Origin: Methylobacterium iners
GTDB taxonomy: Bacteria > Pseudomonadota > Alphaproteobacteria > Rhizobiales > Beijerinckiaceae
DNA length: 64,000 nt
Assembly: GCF_022179305.1 (NCBI RefSeq)
Contig: NZ_BPQP01000016.1
Location: 1 to 64,000 of the forward strand
Direction: 5' to 3'
The translations under genes were made by a program, and so were the position numbers. The notes beneath the pieces were generated by a model. It did not search any database. It was not told where the DNA came from and was given only the letters and a program-made list of their open reading frames with translations. Shown piece after piece: positions 12,272-24,370 of the stretch; positions within the stretch are counted from its first letter, which is position 1, and every line of letters begins with the position of its first letter.

Positions 12272-13297
12272 ATGTCCGGCCCTGCGTCGAACGCCGTTCT
12301 CCCCGAAGATCTCCGGTCCGTGATCGAGCGGATCGGTGCGGATCTCGACCGGGGCTGGGTGTCGCCGTGGCTCCTGGCCAGGGCAATGGCGGGTCTCGAC
12401 GCCGTCGCGCCCGGCAACGTGATCAGGGTGGGACGCGAGATCCGCGACGCCGCCGGCCTGTTCTGGACCAGGGTTCCGGCCTACCAGCCAAGAGGTCGAT
12501 CCCACGGGGACGTCCTCGCGGGGCTGCCAGGTCTCGAATACCTGTTCCTGTTCCACGCTGACGGGCACTTTCGGCAGGCCGCCCTCGACCGGTTCCGCGG
12601 CGGAGCGAGGAACGCCTTCGCCTTCGTCGCCATCGCCTACAGGCTCAACGACTGGGCTCCGCCGGTGCGCGAGGCCGCCCAGGCCTGTGCTTGGCGGGTC
12701 TTTTCGCAGACCGATCCTCGCATCGCGGCGAGGGCCTGCGTCTTCCTGCTGCGGCGGTCCCGGCACTGGCAGCGCTGGGCGAATCATACGGCTGCGCTTG
12801 ATGCCATCTTCGCCCGGGCAGACGTCACGTCCCATCTCGTGGAGATCATCGGCCGCGCGACCACCGGCCCGATGGGCCGCCTGCTTCAGGCCGCCGCTCG
12901 TCAGCCGGCGCTGGACCCTCACCTGCCCGATCTCGCGAGGCGGGCCGCGCTCCCGGTGGTGAGGGCTGACGCCCTGCGGATGCTAATCGCCGGGCGGGCG
13001 ACCTGGCCGATGGGCTTCGAGCGCCAATGGATCGACAAGCGCTACGGGCTCAGCCGCCGCGTCGCGGTCCTCGGCGGCCGGGACATCGCCCGCTCCTGCC
13101 CGCTGGAGGAACTCGTCGCCCTCGGAGCGGCCGACCGTGCCATCGCCGTGAGACGCGCGGCGGCCGACGGTCTCGTCGCGCACCGGGCGCGCCTCGCCAA
13201 CGTCGACGCCGTCATCCGCATGCTCGCCGACGACGCCAGTCCCTCGATCAGGGAGCGAATCGCCTTCGTCGTGAAGGAGCGGGCCGGCGCGTCCTGA
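12272..13297 (+). CDS. Uncharacterised helical repeat protein, HEAT-like
   Basis: The 341-residue protein is made of Ala/Arg/Leu-rich amphipathic helices in pairs, for example APPVREAAQACAWRVF, LARRAALPVVRADALRML and the last IRERIAFVVKE helix. This resembles HEAT/ARM repeats, which normally form protein-binding surfaces. No catalytic motif, signal peptide or membrane helix is seen. I do not recognise a named family. It is cytoplasmic by prediction, and codon use looks like its neighbours. It lies between secB and a DUF3429 gene, breaking the usual secB region. Confidence 0.7.
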   Translation: MSGPASNAVLPEDLRSVIERIGADLDRGWVSPWLLARAMAGLDAVAPGNVIRVGREIRDAAGLFWTRVPAYQPRGRSHGDVLAGLPGLEYLFLFHADGHFRQAALDRFRGGARNAFAFVAIAYRLNDWAPPVREAAQACAWRVFSQTDPRIAARACVFLLRRSRHWQRWANHTAALDAIFARADVTSHLVEIIGRATTGPMGRLLQAAARQPALDPHLPDLARRAALPVVRADALRMLIAGRATWPMGFERQWIDKRYGLSRRVAVLGGRDIARSCPLEELVALGAADRAIAVRRAAADGLVAHRARLANVDAVIRMLADDASPSIRERIAFVVKERAGAS

Positions 13298-13413
13298 ACG
13301 CCCGGGGAGCCCGCCCTCGCATCCGGGGCGTCACGCCGTCGCTGAACCGCGCCAGGAACCCAGCCTATGCCCGCCGGTTTGCCCGGAAACCGGCACAGGG
13401 AACCGTGATCAGG

Positions 13414-13899
13414 ATGCAGCAGGACGGACGCAGGATCACCGTCACCGAACGCCCCGGCGTGCCCTGGTTGGCGGTGCTGTTCGGCTACGGGCCGATGCTT
13501 CCGCTCCTGGCAGGAGCGGCAGGGGTCTGGTGGTGGCGGGGCGAGACCGGCGGGACGATCCAGCAGGTGACGCTGCTCTGGGCCTCGGCGATCCTGCTGT
13601 TCCTCTCGGGGGTGCGCCGGGGCTTGAGCTTCCGCACCGAGGGCGGCGAGACCCTGGCGCAGATCGCCACCGTGCTCGCACTGTTCGGGCTCGGCTTCCT
13701 CGCCCTCCTCGCCCAGGCGTTCGGGTACACCGTGCCCGCCCTCGTCCTTCTCATCCTCGGCTTCGCCGCCATCGCCGTGCTCGACCCGATCGCGGCCGCC
13801 CGGGGCGAGGCGCCGCTTTTCTTCGCGCGCCTGCGCCCCCTGCAGATGCCGCTGGGGATCTTGGGCCTCGCCGCGCTCCTGACCCTGCACTACGCCTGA
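13414..13899 (+). CDS. DUF3429-like small integral membrane protein
   Basis: The 161-residue product has a short polar start, then about five hydrophobic helices (VPWLAVLFGYGPMLPLLAG, VTLLWASAILLFLSGVRRGL, IATVLALFGLGFLALLAQA, ALVLLILGFAAIAVLD and a final PLGILGLAALLTL). The SGVRRG between helices fits DUF3429 proteins. Function is unknown. Either the ATG at 13414 or the GTG at 13405 could start it; the latter has AGGGA just upstream. It converges on smr with only one base between the stop codons. Confidence 0.75.
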   Translation: MQQDGRRITVTERPGVPWLAVLFGYGPMLPLLAGAAGVWWWRGETGGTIQQVTLLWASAILLFLSGVRRGLSFRTEGGETLAQIATVLALFGLGFLALLAQAFGYTVPALVLLILGFAAIAVLDPIAAARGEAPLFFARLRPLQMPLGILGLAALLTLHYA

Positions 13900-13900
13900 A

Positions 13901-14488
13901 TCAGCGCCGGCGCAGGCGCACGTAGAGGGCACCGGCCCCGCCGTGATGGCGGGCGGCCTCCTCGAAGCCGAGCACCACGGACCGGAGCTCGGGCGCGCGC
14001 AGCCAGTGCGGGACGGAGCGGCGCAGGACGCCGCGCTCGGAGAAGGGATCGTCGGCGCCCGCCCCGCCCTTGCCGGTCACGACGAGGACGTGGGTGTGCC
14101 CGGCCGCGCGGCAGCGCATCAGGAAGTGGGTCAGCGCGCCGTGCGCCTCGGCCTGGTACATGCCGTGCAGATCGAGCCGGGCATCGACCCGGAGGGCGCC
14201 GCGGCGCAGGGCGATGCGGACGCGCCGTTCGAGGCCGGGGGACGGCGGAGGCGGCGCGACGACGGGCGTCGGCGGCGGGCTTGGCTTGACCGTGACGCGC
14301 CTGCGCGGCGGTTTTGGCGCAGGCAGCGCAGGTGAGGAGGACGGGACGGTCTTCGCGGCCGGCGGCTCCAGCTCGGCCTCAGGTTGCGGCGAGGCCCGTC
14401 CGCGCAGGGGCGTGATGAGCTGCGCGACGGCGCTCCAGAGGCGCGCATCCTCGCCCGAGAGGCCGCGCGAACGGCGGGGCGGCCTCAT
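13901..14488 (-). CDS. Smr/MutS2-like domain protein
   Basis: This 195-residue protein has a positively charged N-terminus, a long Pro-rich low-complexity linker (about residues 30-85) and a C-terminal Smr domain. The domain shows LDLHG with the catalytic-type DLHG motif, HVLVVTGKGG and the closing RHHGGAGALYVRLR. Smr domains cut or bind nucleic acids. Its ATG overlaps the mltA stop (ATGA), so translation is coupled with the murein transglycosylase, an association conserved in Rhizobiales though its reason is unknown. Confidence 0.88.
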   Translation of the reverse strand: MRPPRRSRGLSGEDARLWSAVAQLITPLRGRASPQPEAELEPPAAKTVPSSSPALPAPKPPRRRVTVKPSPPPTPVVAPPPPSPGLERRVRIALRRGALRVDARLDLHGMYQAEAHGALTHFLMRCRAAGHTHVLVVTGKGGAGADDPFSERGVLRRSVPHWLRAPELRSVVLGFEEAARHHGGAGALYVRLRRR

Positions 14489-15675
14489 CGGGCTCCGCCG
14501 GGGGGCTTGGGCAGCAGCACCACGAAGCCGACCGCGTCCCGCAGATTGCCCGCGACGACACCGGCGGCCGCGCCCGTGCCGAGATAGAGGTCGCCCCGGG
14601 CCGGGCCGACGATGGCCGAACCCGTGTCGGCGGCCACGACCAGACGCCCCGGCCCGGTCTCGCCAGGCAGCGCCCCCTCCAGCCAGAAGGGCAGGCCGTA
14701 GCGCCAGAGGTTGGCGTCGACCGCGAGGCTGCGGCCGGGCGTCAGCGGAACCCCGGCGGCACCGGGAGGCCCGAGCCCCGGATCCGCGATCTCGGCGAGC
14801 CGGAAGAAGATGTAGGAGGCGTTCTTCCGCATCAGCCGGCGCGCGTCGGCCGGGTTCTCCCGCAGCCAGCCCGTCCAGCGGGCCAGCGTCAGACCTTCCA
14901 GCGGCAGGTGCCCCTCGGTGACGATGAGCTTGCCGATCGAGGTATAGGGGCGGCCGTTGCGGCCGTCGTAGAGCACGCGCAGGCTGCGGCCATCGGGCAG
15001 GCGCACCCGGCCCGAGCCCTGGACCTGGAGCACGAAGAGGTCGACGGCGTCGCGCAGGTAGAGGAGAGGACGCGCCCGCTCGCCCAGGGCGCCGTCCTCG
15101 ATGGCGGCACGGTCCGGATAGGGCTCGAGCGCCTCCCCGACCTTGCGGGCGGCGCGCAGGCCCGGGTCAAGCCCGGGCCGGGTCTCGCCGGGCTCGAGCG
15201 GGACGAGGTCGTCGGGACGGGCGAGAACCGCGGCCGTGAAGCCGGGTCCCGGTTCGAGGGAGCCCGCAAGCTCCGGCTCGAAATAGCCCGTCAGGAAACC
15301 GGCTCGGCGCAGCGGCTCGGTGCCGGTCGCCGGGCGGACGATCCGGTAGGCATCGAAGGCCTCGCGGAAGAAGGCGCCGGCCGCCTCGGGCGCGAGGTCC
15401 CTCGCCCGGGCGCAGGCGGCGGCGAGGTCCTCCGCGGAGCCGGCGGCCGTGATCGGGATCGCGACCGGCGGCGCGGCGCAGACCCGTCGGAACGCGTCGA
15501 GGGCGGCGGCCGGGTCGGGTCCGGGGAAGCCGGGCAGCGCCGTCGCGGCGACGGGCTCCAGCACGGCGTCGCCCACGCGCGGGGGCTCGGCGGCGACGGC
15601 CCCCTGCAGGCAGGACAGGATCGGCACCGCACGCAGCGCCAGCCGTCGCGCGGCCCGCGCGAGGACGGGCTTCAT
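14485..15675 (-). CDS. mltA: Membrane-bound lytic murein transglycosylase A (MltA)
   Basis: This 396-residue enzyme cleaves peptidoglycan glycan strands to 1,6-anhydromuropeptides in the periplasm. It has an N-terminal signal sequence ending near GAVAAEP. The MltA domain includes GYFEPEL, VDLFVLQVQGSGRV and DGRNGRPYTSIGKLI. The C-terminal 3D domain contains AVDANLWRYGLPFWL and the VAADTGSAIVGPARGDLYLGTG aspartates, with the catalytic Asp in this last stretch. I start at the ATG at 15675, from which a clean signal peptide follows; an upstream ATG at 15693 is possible. Confidence 0.94.
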   Translation of the reverse strand: MKPVLARAARRLALRAVPILSCLQGAVAAEPPRVGDAVLEPVAATALPGFPGPDPAAALDAFRRVCAAPPVAIPITAAGSAEDLAAACARARDLAPEAAGAFFREAFDAYRIVRPATGTEPLRRAGFLTGYFEPELAGSLEPGPGFTAAVLARPDDLVPLEPGETRPGLDPGLRAARKVGEALEPYPDRAAIEDGALGERARPLLYLRDAVDLFVLQVQGSGRVRLPDGRSLRVLYDGRNGRPYTSIGKLIVTEGHLPLEGLTLARWTGWLRENPADARRLMRKNASYIFFRLAEIADPGLGPPGAAGVPLTPGRSLAVDANLWRYGLPFWLEGALPGETGPGRLVVAADTGSAIVGPARGDLYLGTGAAAGVVAGNLRDAVGFVVLLPKPPGGAR

Positions 15676-15789
15676 GGTCGCAATCCCGATCATCGGCAGG
15701 TCCTCAAGCCGAGGCCGACCCGCCTATCCCGCCCGCCGCCGCGCGACAATCCCTGCAGGGTTCGGGGGCCGAACCCGGTTGCCCTTCCC

Positions 15790-17460
15790 TCACGCGGTGC
15801 GGACCGTGGCGAGAAACCCCGTGACTTGCGAGCCCAGACGCTCGGCCTGCCGCGACAGTTCGGAGGCCGCGGACAGAACCTGGCCCGCCGCGGCGCCCGT
15901 GCTCGCCGCGGCATTCGCCACCCCCGAGATGTTCATGGTTACCTGGCTGGTTCCCGTCGCGGCCTGGGCCACGTTCCGCGCAATCTCCTGGGTTGCCGCA
16001 CCCTGCTCCTCGACGGCAGCCGCAATCGTCGTAGCCGCGGTGCTCATCTCCTGCACGCGGGTCGTGATGCCCTCGATCGCCGCCACCGCATGATCGGTGG
16101 CGCCCTGGATGTCGCCGATCTGACGCGAAATCTCCTCGGTGGCGCGGGCCGTCTGGTTCGCGACTTCCTTCACCTCCGTGGCCACGACAGCGAAGCCCCG
16201 CCCCGCCTCGCCGGCGCGCGCCGCCTCAATGGTCGCGTTGAGCGCCAGCAGGTTGGTCTGCGAGGCGATGCTGGAGATCAGGCCGACCACCTCGCCGACC
16301 TTGGCGGCACTCCGGCTCAGGGCCTGCACGAGGGCGGCCGTCTCGGCGGCCTGCGTCACGGCTGCGGCCGCGAGTTGTGCGGAGCCGTCCACCTGCCGGC
16401 CGATCTCCTGAACCGAGGAGCCGAGCTCCTCGGCCGCGGCCGCGACGGTGCTGACGTTCGAACCGGCCTCTTCGGCGGCGATGGCGACGTTGGTCGATTG
16501 GCTGCTCGCCTCCGCGGCCGTATCCGTCATGAGCTTCGCGGTCGCCTGCAACTCCGTGGCCGATGAGGAGACCACGCCGACGATGCCGCCGACGCTCTGC
16601 TCGAAGCGATCTGCCATCTCCCGCATCGCCGTCTTGCGCTGCACCTCGGCGCTCGCCCGGGCCAGGGCCGTCTCTTCTTCCAGCGCGCGGCTCCTGATGA
16701 GATTGTCCTTGAACACCTGAACGGTCGCCGCGATCGCACCGACTTCGTTGTTCCGGTCGCCATAGGGGACCTGTGTGGCCGCATCGCCGCCCGCCAGGCG
16801 CCTCATGACCGTGACGAGCCTATCGATGGGGCGGGTGACGCCGAGGAGCACGAAGATGATCCCCGCCACTCCGCCGAGAAGCGCTTAGGCACAGAGCAAT
16901 CCGGTCAGCTACAAGGAACTTCTGTACGTCTTCGCGGCATCGGCGACGGCCTTGTCACTCCCTCGCAGATTCAGGGCCGTGTCCTGCTCAATGAGATCGA
17001 GGGCGGCATTGAAGATGGGACGGGAGGCGTCGAACGCCTGAGCCGCGCCAAGCTTGTCGCCGGCTGCCGCCGGGGAAGCCAGCTTCGCGCGGACGGCCAT
17101 GTAGGCGGCCCACTTCTCCTTGAAGCCGTCCCACAGGGCTTTCTCCTCGGGGCTGGCGATCAGCGGCTCATATTGGGCCATCCCGTTCGCGAGATCCTGG
17201 AGACGGCCGGCGCTCGTCTTGTCCAGTTCGGGCGCCGGCTCCAGGCCAGTGACGTAGCGTGCATCGACCAGGCGCAGGCGCGTGACGCGATACTTGATGT
17301 CCCCAAGCCACCGCACGCTGGGCAGCCAGTTGCCGGCGACGTCGATCGCGTTTGCATTGATCGCCTGCAGCCTCGTCACGGCGAGCACGCCCTGACCCGC
17401 AATGGCCATGCAGAGCGCAAGAAGTACGCCGACGAGAATTGCCTTGATGCTGAGACGCAT
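15790..17460 (-). pseudogene. Methyl-accepting chemotaxis protein interrupted by two in-frame stop codons
   Basis: One continuous reading frame encodes a full chemoreceptor: first membrane helix (IKAILVGVLLALCMAIAGQGVLAV), a four-helix-bundle periplasmic sensor domain, second membrane helix, HAMP domain ([18 protein letters not shown]) and a methyl-accepting signalling domain with the [45 protein letters not shown] hairpin. Within the second membrane helix the frame contains TAG (16909-16911) and TAA (16885-16887), 24 bases apart, with no frameshift. The 5' part would yield a 183-residue sensor fragment; a GTG at 16869 could restart a 359-residue HAMP-signalling fragment lacking most of the membrane anchor. 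The downstream part looks uneroded, so inactivation may be recent. Confidence 0.85.
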
Positions 17461-17801
17461 GACTGGAGAAATCCGGTTGTGGACAATCCTTCTTGAGATC
17501 GGTTATTTCCCTTAACAGCGCCTTTCCGTCTCATGATTGCAGAGCAATTTCGCCAGTCGTGATCGATCGTTCCGCAGCACGGCGTGCGCTCGCCCGAGGT
17601 GGCTCACGACGACCAATCTCGCTGCCGGCATGGTTCCTGATGATGAGAGGCGAGTCCTGCGAGGGGCGACGGCCGGAAGGAGTTGCAGGGTAAGGCGCAG
17701 AAGCAGGCGGTTCGGCGCTTCACCGCTGCAACCAATACGAGTTCGCCCCGGCCACCTCCCGGGTCAGGAGCGTGCCGGCCTCTGCCCAAGTCATCGGGCG
17801 C
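17461..17801. other. Intergenic region upstream of the chemoreceptor
   Basis: About 340 bases between the chemoreceptor start and the GNAT gene end. No reading frame here has coding character. The first 70 bases upstream of the receptor are less G/C-rich than the surroundings and probably contain its promoter. I see no RNA gene, repeat or clear terminator. Confidence 0.5.
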
Positions 17802-18221
17802 TCACCCCCGCGGCGCGTAGCGGAACGCGTCGGTCACCCGCGGCATCGCGATATGCTCGTAGAAGGAGACGGCATCCGGGGCGGCGGTGAGGAGCAGGCT
17901 CGCCGGGCCGATCGCCGTACGGGTCTCCTCGATGAGGCCGCGGCCGATGCCGTGGCCGTGGAGGCGGCGGTCGACGGCGAGGTCGGCGAGGTAGGCGCAA
18001 TAGGCGAAGTCGGTCAGCGTGCGGGCGACGCCGACGAGCTGGCGCTCCGGCGTGTAGGTCCGCGCCGTGATGACGAGGTCGGCCGCCCGCAGCATGCGGT
18101 CGAGCCGCTCCAGGTCGTCGGCCGGCCGCCGCACGGCGAGGCCAGACGCGATCAGGACGCGGCGGAACTCTTCCGCGCTCAGATTCGCCTCGATGCCGAA
18201 GACGATCCCTCCGGGAGCCAT
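17802..18221 (-). CDS. GNAT family N-acetyltransferase
   Basis: The 139-residue protein has the GNAT acetyl-CoA-binding motif A: LADLAVDRRLHGHGIGRGLIEETR, with the R-x-x-G-x-G pattern near residues 88-93, followed by LLTAAPDAVSFYEHIAM. These enzymes move an acetyl group from acetyl-CoA to an amine; the substrate cannot be told. It starts eight bases after the secA stop, so it is likely cotranscribed with secA. An upstream in-frame start at 18254 would overlap secA. Confidence 0.88.
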   Translation of the reverse strand: MAPGGIVFGIEANLSAEEFRRVLIASGLAVRRPADDLERLDRMLRAADLVITARTYTPERQLVGVARTLTDFAYCAYLADLAVDRRLHGHGIGRGLIEETRTAIGPASLLLTAAPDAVSFYEHIAMPRVTDAFRYAPRG

Positions 18222-18229
18222 GCCGTCCC

Positions 18230-21130
<2,901 letters not shown>

Positions 21131-21353
21131 CGTGAACCTGCGGTCGATAGAATAAGTCTGAGCGGCGTGTTGGGCCGGGCTTATAGAGGTAAATATCCGG
21201 CGACGCATCCGAAAGGGATGCGGGACGCTCGGCTCGGCCGCACGCCTGCGACCGGGTGCGTGCCGACAGCCGAACACCGCCCGCGAGCCAGGCTCGGGAC
21301 GGTGTTGCAGGACCGGATGCTTGAGAGAGGCGCGAGGCGTCAGCGGGACGCGA

Positions 21354-21698
21354 TCAGTTGATCGCGCAGAACCCCGCGCCGGAGCCGACGATGCGGCCGC
21401 TCTCGCACCAGGGCCTCGCGGCCCCGGCATCGCGGACGACGGGAGCCGCGGGGATTGAAGGGGCGGTCACCGGCAGGACCCGCCGGAGGCTGTTCTCGAG
21501 CTCGGGGCGCCGCAAGCGCAAGTCGCCGGACGAGAGCGGCTTGGCCATCGCGTCGCTGCGCGGGGTCGAGGTCCAGCTCGTTCCGACACCGACACCGACA
21601 CCGACGCTGGAGCGGCCGCGCCGGCCGCGCGCCTCGGCGTCCGTGACGATGCCGACGATGATGAGCGCCGCTGCGCCGATGGTAAGATGCGTCCGCAT
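21354..21698 (-). CDS. Small secreted Arg/Val-rich protein, unknown function
   Basis: The 114-residue product has a signal peptide ([19 protein letters not shown], cut near residue 23), a basic patch RGRRGRSS and a Gly-Val repeat (VGVGVGVG), then a folded-looking C-terminal half with two cysteines ([17 protein letters not shown]). The two-cysteine, Gly-rich ending resembles small exported proteins common in Methylobacterium. Function is unknown. It is separated from secA by about 220 bases and lies divergent to the parvulin gene. Confidence 0.65.
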   Translation of the reverse strand: MRTHLTIGAAALIIVGIVTDAEARGRRGRSSVGVGVGVGTSWTSTPRSDAMAKPLSSGDLRLRRPELENSLRRVLPVTAPSIPAAPVVRDAGAARPWCESGRIVGSGAGFCAIN

Positions 21699-21953
21699 GA
21701 CTGCCTCCCCGGAATGGATGCAGCCTGCGCGCGAGTCCTTAACGATCGATCGAAGCGATCGCTCGCAATCTCCGATCCGGAAGGAATTCGCAGGCCGGTC
21801 CTGGGGGCAGCCCCGCGCCACTGGCCCAGGCTTGCCTTTGCGGCGGACCCGCGCCACCTCTGCCCCGATCCCGCGGCCACTGCCGCTTCCCCCGCTCCGC
21901 GCGACGACGAGCCGAGACAGGCCCGAGTGCGGTGACGCTCCCGAGGACGCCCG

Positions 21954-22805
21954 ATGACGAAGCCTTCCACCCTCCGGCGCGCGAGCGTTCTGGCCCTCGC
22001 CCTCGCGCTCCCCGGCGTCGCCTTGGCCCAGACCGCCCCAGCAACGCCTGCGCCCGACACGGTGGTGGCAAAGGTGAACGGCGCCCCGATCACCGCGGGC
22101 GACCTCGCGGTGGCCGGCGACGATCCGGCTTTGTCCCTGCCCGGCGTCGACGAGGTGCAGAAGAAGGGGCTGCTCGTCGATTACATGATCGATCTCAGGG
22201 TCGGCGCCCAGGCGGCCGAGGCCGCCAAGATCGGCGAGAACCCGGACTTCCGGCGCAAGCTCGCCTATTTCAAGGACAAGCTCCTGCTCGACGAGTACCT
22301 GGAGCGCGAGGCCAAGAAGGCGGCCACGCCCGAGGCGGCCAAGGCCCTCTACGACCAGACCGTCACGGCGATGAAGCCCGAGGAGGAGGTCCACGCCCGC
22401 CACATCCTCGTGGAGGACGAGGCCGAGGCGAAGAAGATCGCTGCGCGCATCAAGGGCGGGGAGGATTTCGCCAAGGTGGCGGCCGAAGTCTCGAAGGACC
22501 CGGGCTCGAAGACCGAGGGCGGCGATCTCGGCTGGTTCACCAAGGAACGCATGGTCGCGCCCTTCGCCGAGGCCGCGTTCAAGCTGAATGCCGGCCAGGT
22601 CTCCGACCCGATCAAGACGCAGTTCGGCTGGCACGTGATCCGCGTCGAGGAGAAGCGCACGAAGCCGGTGCCGACCTTCGCCGAGATGAAGGATCAAGTC
22701 GACCAATACCTGACCCGCAAGGCGCAGCAGGACCTGATCCTGAAGCTGCGCGAAGGCGCCAAGGTGGAGCGGACCGACGCCGCCCCGGCCGAGAAGAAGC
22801 CCTGA
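21954..22805 (+). CDS. Periplasmic parvulin-type peptidyl-prolyl isomerase (SurA/PrsA-like)
   Basis: The 283-residue protein has a signal peptide (ASVLALALALPGVALA, cut near residue 25). It is followed by a SurA-N-like helical part and a parvulin domain starting EEEVHARHILVEDEAEAK and containing GGDLGWFTKERMVAPF and FGWHVIRVEE. It accelerates prolyl isomerisation and chaperones exported or outer-membrane proteins. It is found near secA in many Rhizobiales, which fits a role after SecA-driven export. The C-terminus is charged and short. Confidence 0.93.
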   Translation: MTKPSTLRRASVLALALALPGVALAQTAPATPAPDTVVAKVNGAPITAGDLAVAGDDPALSLPGVDEVQKKGLLVDYMIDLRVGAQAAEAAKIGENPDFRRKLAYFKDKLLLDEYLEREAKKAATPEAAKALYDQTVTAMKPEEEVHARHILVEDEAEAKKIAARIKGGEDFAKVAAEVSKDPGSKTEGGDLGWFTKERMVAPFAEAAFKLNAGQVSDPIKTQFGWHVIRVEEKRTKPVPTFAEMKDQVDQYLTRKAQQDLILKLREGAKVERTDAAPAEKKP

Positions 22806-23185
22806 GGCGACGGCTCGGGCCGGGACGCCTGCCGCCCCGGTCGAGCGAGACGCATCGTGGAGCTATCGAGGCGCCGCATTCGGCAGGCCGGCACGGATTC
22901 GCGCCCAGGCTCGGGGATCGTGGCCGGCCCTGGTTTCGGCGCCGAGGATCCATCCTTCTTAACTTTTAGTAGTTTTGCGCGGACGATCACGATTTCGTCA
23001 GTCTTCGCAGACAATTGCCTCGTTGTTACAAAGATTTTCTCCTGCTGCATCGAGCAAGATGGCCAGTAAGCTTAGCCATTTTGCATTGCAAGAAGCGAAA
23101 TATGCTTAACGTACGTGAAGGAACGATGAAGATCGAGAACTAACCTGACGGTAGCTGATCATCAGCGCGCGACAGGAGGTTGCTC
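22806..23185. other. AT-richer intergenic region upstream of the RTX gene
   Basis: This 380-base spacer is markedly richer in A/T than the window average between about 22960 and 23160. That suits a regulatory region. A strong AGGAGGT ribosome binding site (23174-23180) precedes the RTX start. I see several TTAAC and TTGCA words but no promoter pair or palindrome I would defend, and no coding frame. Confidence 0.5.
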
Positions 23186-24271
23186 ATGGCGACGATCATC
23201 GGAACCAACGCCGACAACACACTGAACGGGTCCGGAGGCAACGACATCATACTGGGCCTGCTCGGCAACGATACGATCAATGCCACCAACGGCTTCAACC
23301 GGATCGACGGTCAGGACGGGAACGACCGGATCACCGGTGGCAACAATCTCGACTACATCGCAGGCGGCCCGGGCAACGACACGATCTTCGGCAGGGCCGG
23401 GTTCGACCAGATCATCGGCGAAGCCGGCAACGACGTCATCTATGGTGAAGAGGGCAACGATTACGCAGCGGGAAATCCGGGCGATGACGAACTCTACGGC
23501 GGCCTCGCCGACGACTTCCTCGTCGGCGAGGCCGGTCTGGACAAGATCTACGGTGAGGACGGCAACGACTTCGTCGCCGGCGGTGACGACGACGATCTCG
23601 TCGATGGCGGCGCGGGTAACGATCTCGTCGACGGCGACCTCGGCAACGACAACCTGTTCGGGCAGGCCGGCACGGACGTCCTCTTCGGCGATGCCGGCAA
23701 CGATCGGCTGACCGGGGGAGCCGGAGATGACACCCTCGACGGGGGGCTTGGCACCGATACGGCCGTCTTCGACTTCGCCTTCGGAGGCGCGGGCATTACT
23801 TCCTTAGGCAATGCTGTCTTCATCTCTGGGGCGGCCGGCACGGACGCCATCGAGAACGTGGAGGTGTTCGAGTTCGCCGGGCGGACCATCACCCAGGGCG
23901 ACGGCAATCTCGTCGTCGACGACCTGTTCTATCTCTCGCGCAACCCGGACGTGGCCGCCGCGGGCGTCGACGCCGACGACCATTACGCCCAGTTCGGCTT
24001 CCGCGAGGGCCGCGATCCCAACGCCTTCTTCTCGACCAGCGGGTACCTCAACGCGAACCCCGACGTGCGGGCGGCGGGCGTCAACCCGCTGGAGCACTAC
24101 CTGAACTTCGGCTGGCGCGAGGGCCGCGATCCCTCGACCAACTTCGACAACGACGCCTACCTGGCTCAGAACCCCGACGTGGCGGCGGCCAACATCAACC
24201 CGCTCCGTCACTTCCTCGAGTTCGGCAGCGTCGAGGGTCGCACGGCGGTAAACGACGGCGTCTTCTCCTAA
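23186..24271 (+). CDS. RTX calcium-binding protein with C-terminal NPDV/EGRDP repeats
   Basis: The 361-residue acidic protein has no N-terminal signal peptide. It opens with RTX nonapeptide repeats of the GGxGxDxxx type (about residues 10-195), which fold as a calcium-binding beta roll and are typical of type I secreted proteins. Residues 248-355 form three repeats of about 38 residues, each with YL-x-NPDVAAAGV...HY...FG-EGRDP, the last one degenerate. The ATG at 23186 follows AGGAGGT at ideal distance; a TTG at 23180 is the alternative. No type I exporter genes lie nearby. Probably secreted or cell-surface; exact role unknown. Confidence 0.88.
   Translation: MATIIGTNADNTLNGSGGNDIILGLLGNDTINATNGFNRIDGQDGNDRITGGNNLDYIAGGPGNDTIFGRAGFDQIIGEAGNDVIYGEEGNDYAAGNPGDDELYGGLADDFLVGEAGLDKIYGEDGNDFVAGGDDDDLVDGGAGNDLVDGDLGNDNLFGQAGTDVLFGDAGNDRLTGGAGDDTLDGGLGTDTAVFDFAFGGAGITSLGNAVFISGAAGTDAIENVEVFEFAGRTITQGDGNLVVDDLFYLSRNPDVAAAGVDADDHYAQFGFREGRDPNAFFSTSGYLNANPDVRAAGVNPLEHYLNFGWREGRDPSTNFDNDAYLAQNPDVAAANINPLRHFLEFGSVEGRTAVNDGVFS
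23921..24250 (+). repeat. Three tandem NPDV/EGRDP protein repeats in the RTX gene
   Basis: Three in-frame units of roughly 38 codons begin at LFYLSRNPDV, GYLNANPDV and AYLAQNPDV. Each has NPDV near the start, a histidine-tyrosine or histidine-phenylalanine pair in the middle and G-x-x-EGR near the end. Unit 3 lacks the DP after EGR. The nucleotide copies differ at many third positions, so the duplication is old. Confidence 0.8.
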
Positions 24272-24370
24272 GGGTCGCGGAAGAACGGCTCGCGCGAGGC
24301 TCGACACCGGGTCCCGCGCGGGCCAGTCTGCGCGGAGGCAAGTTCGCGCAGGCCGCCGGCGGGGGCGAGG

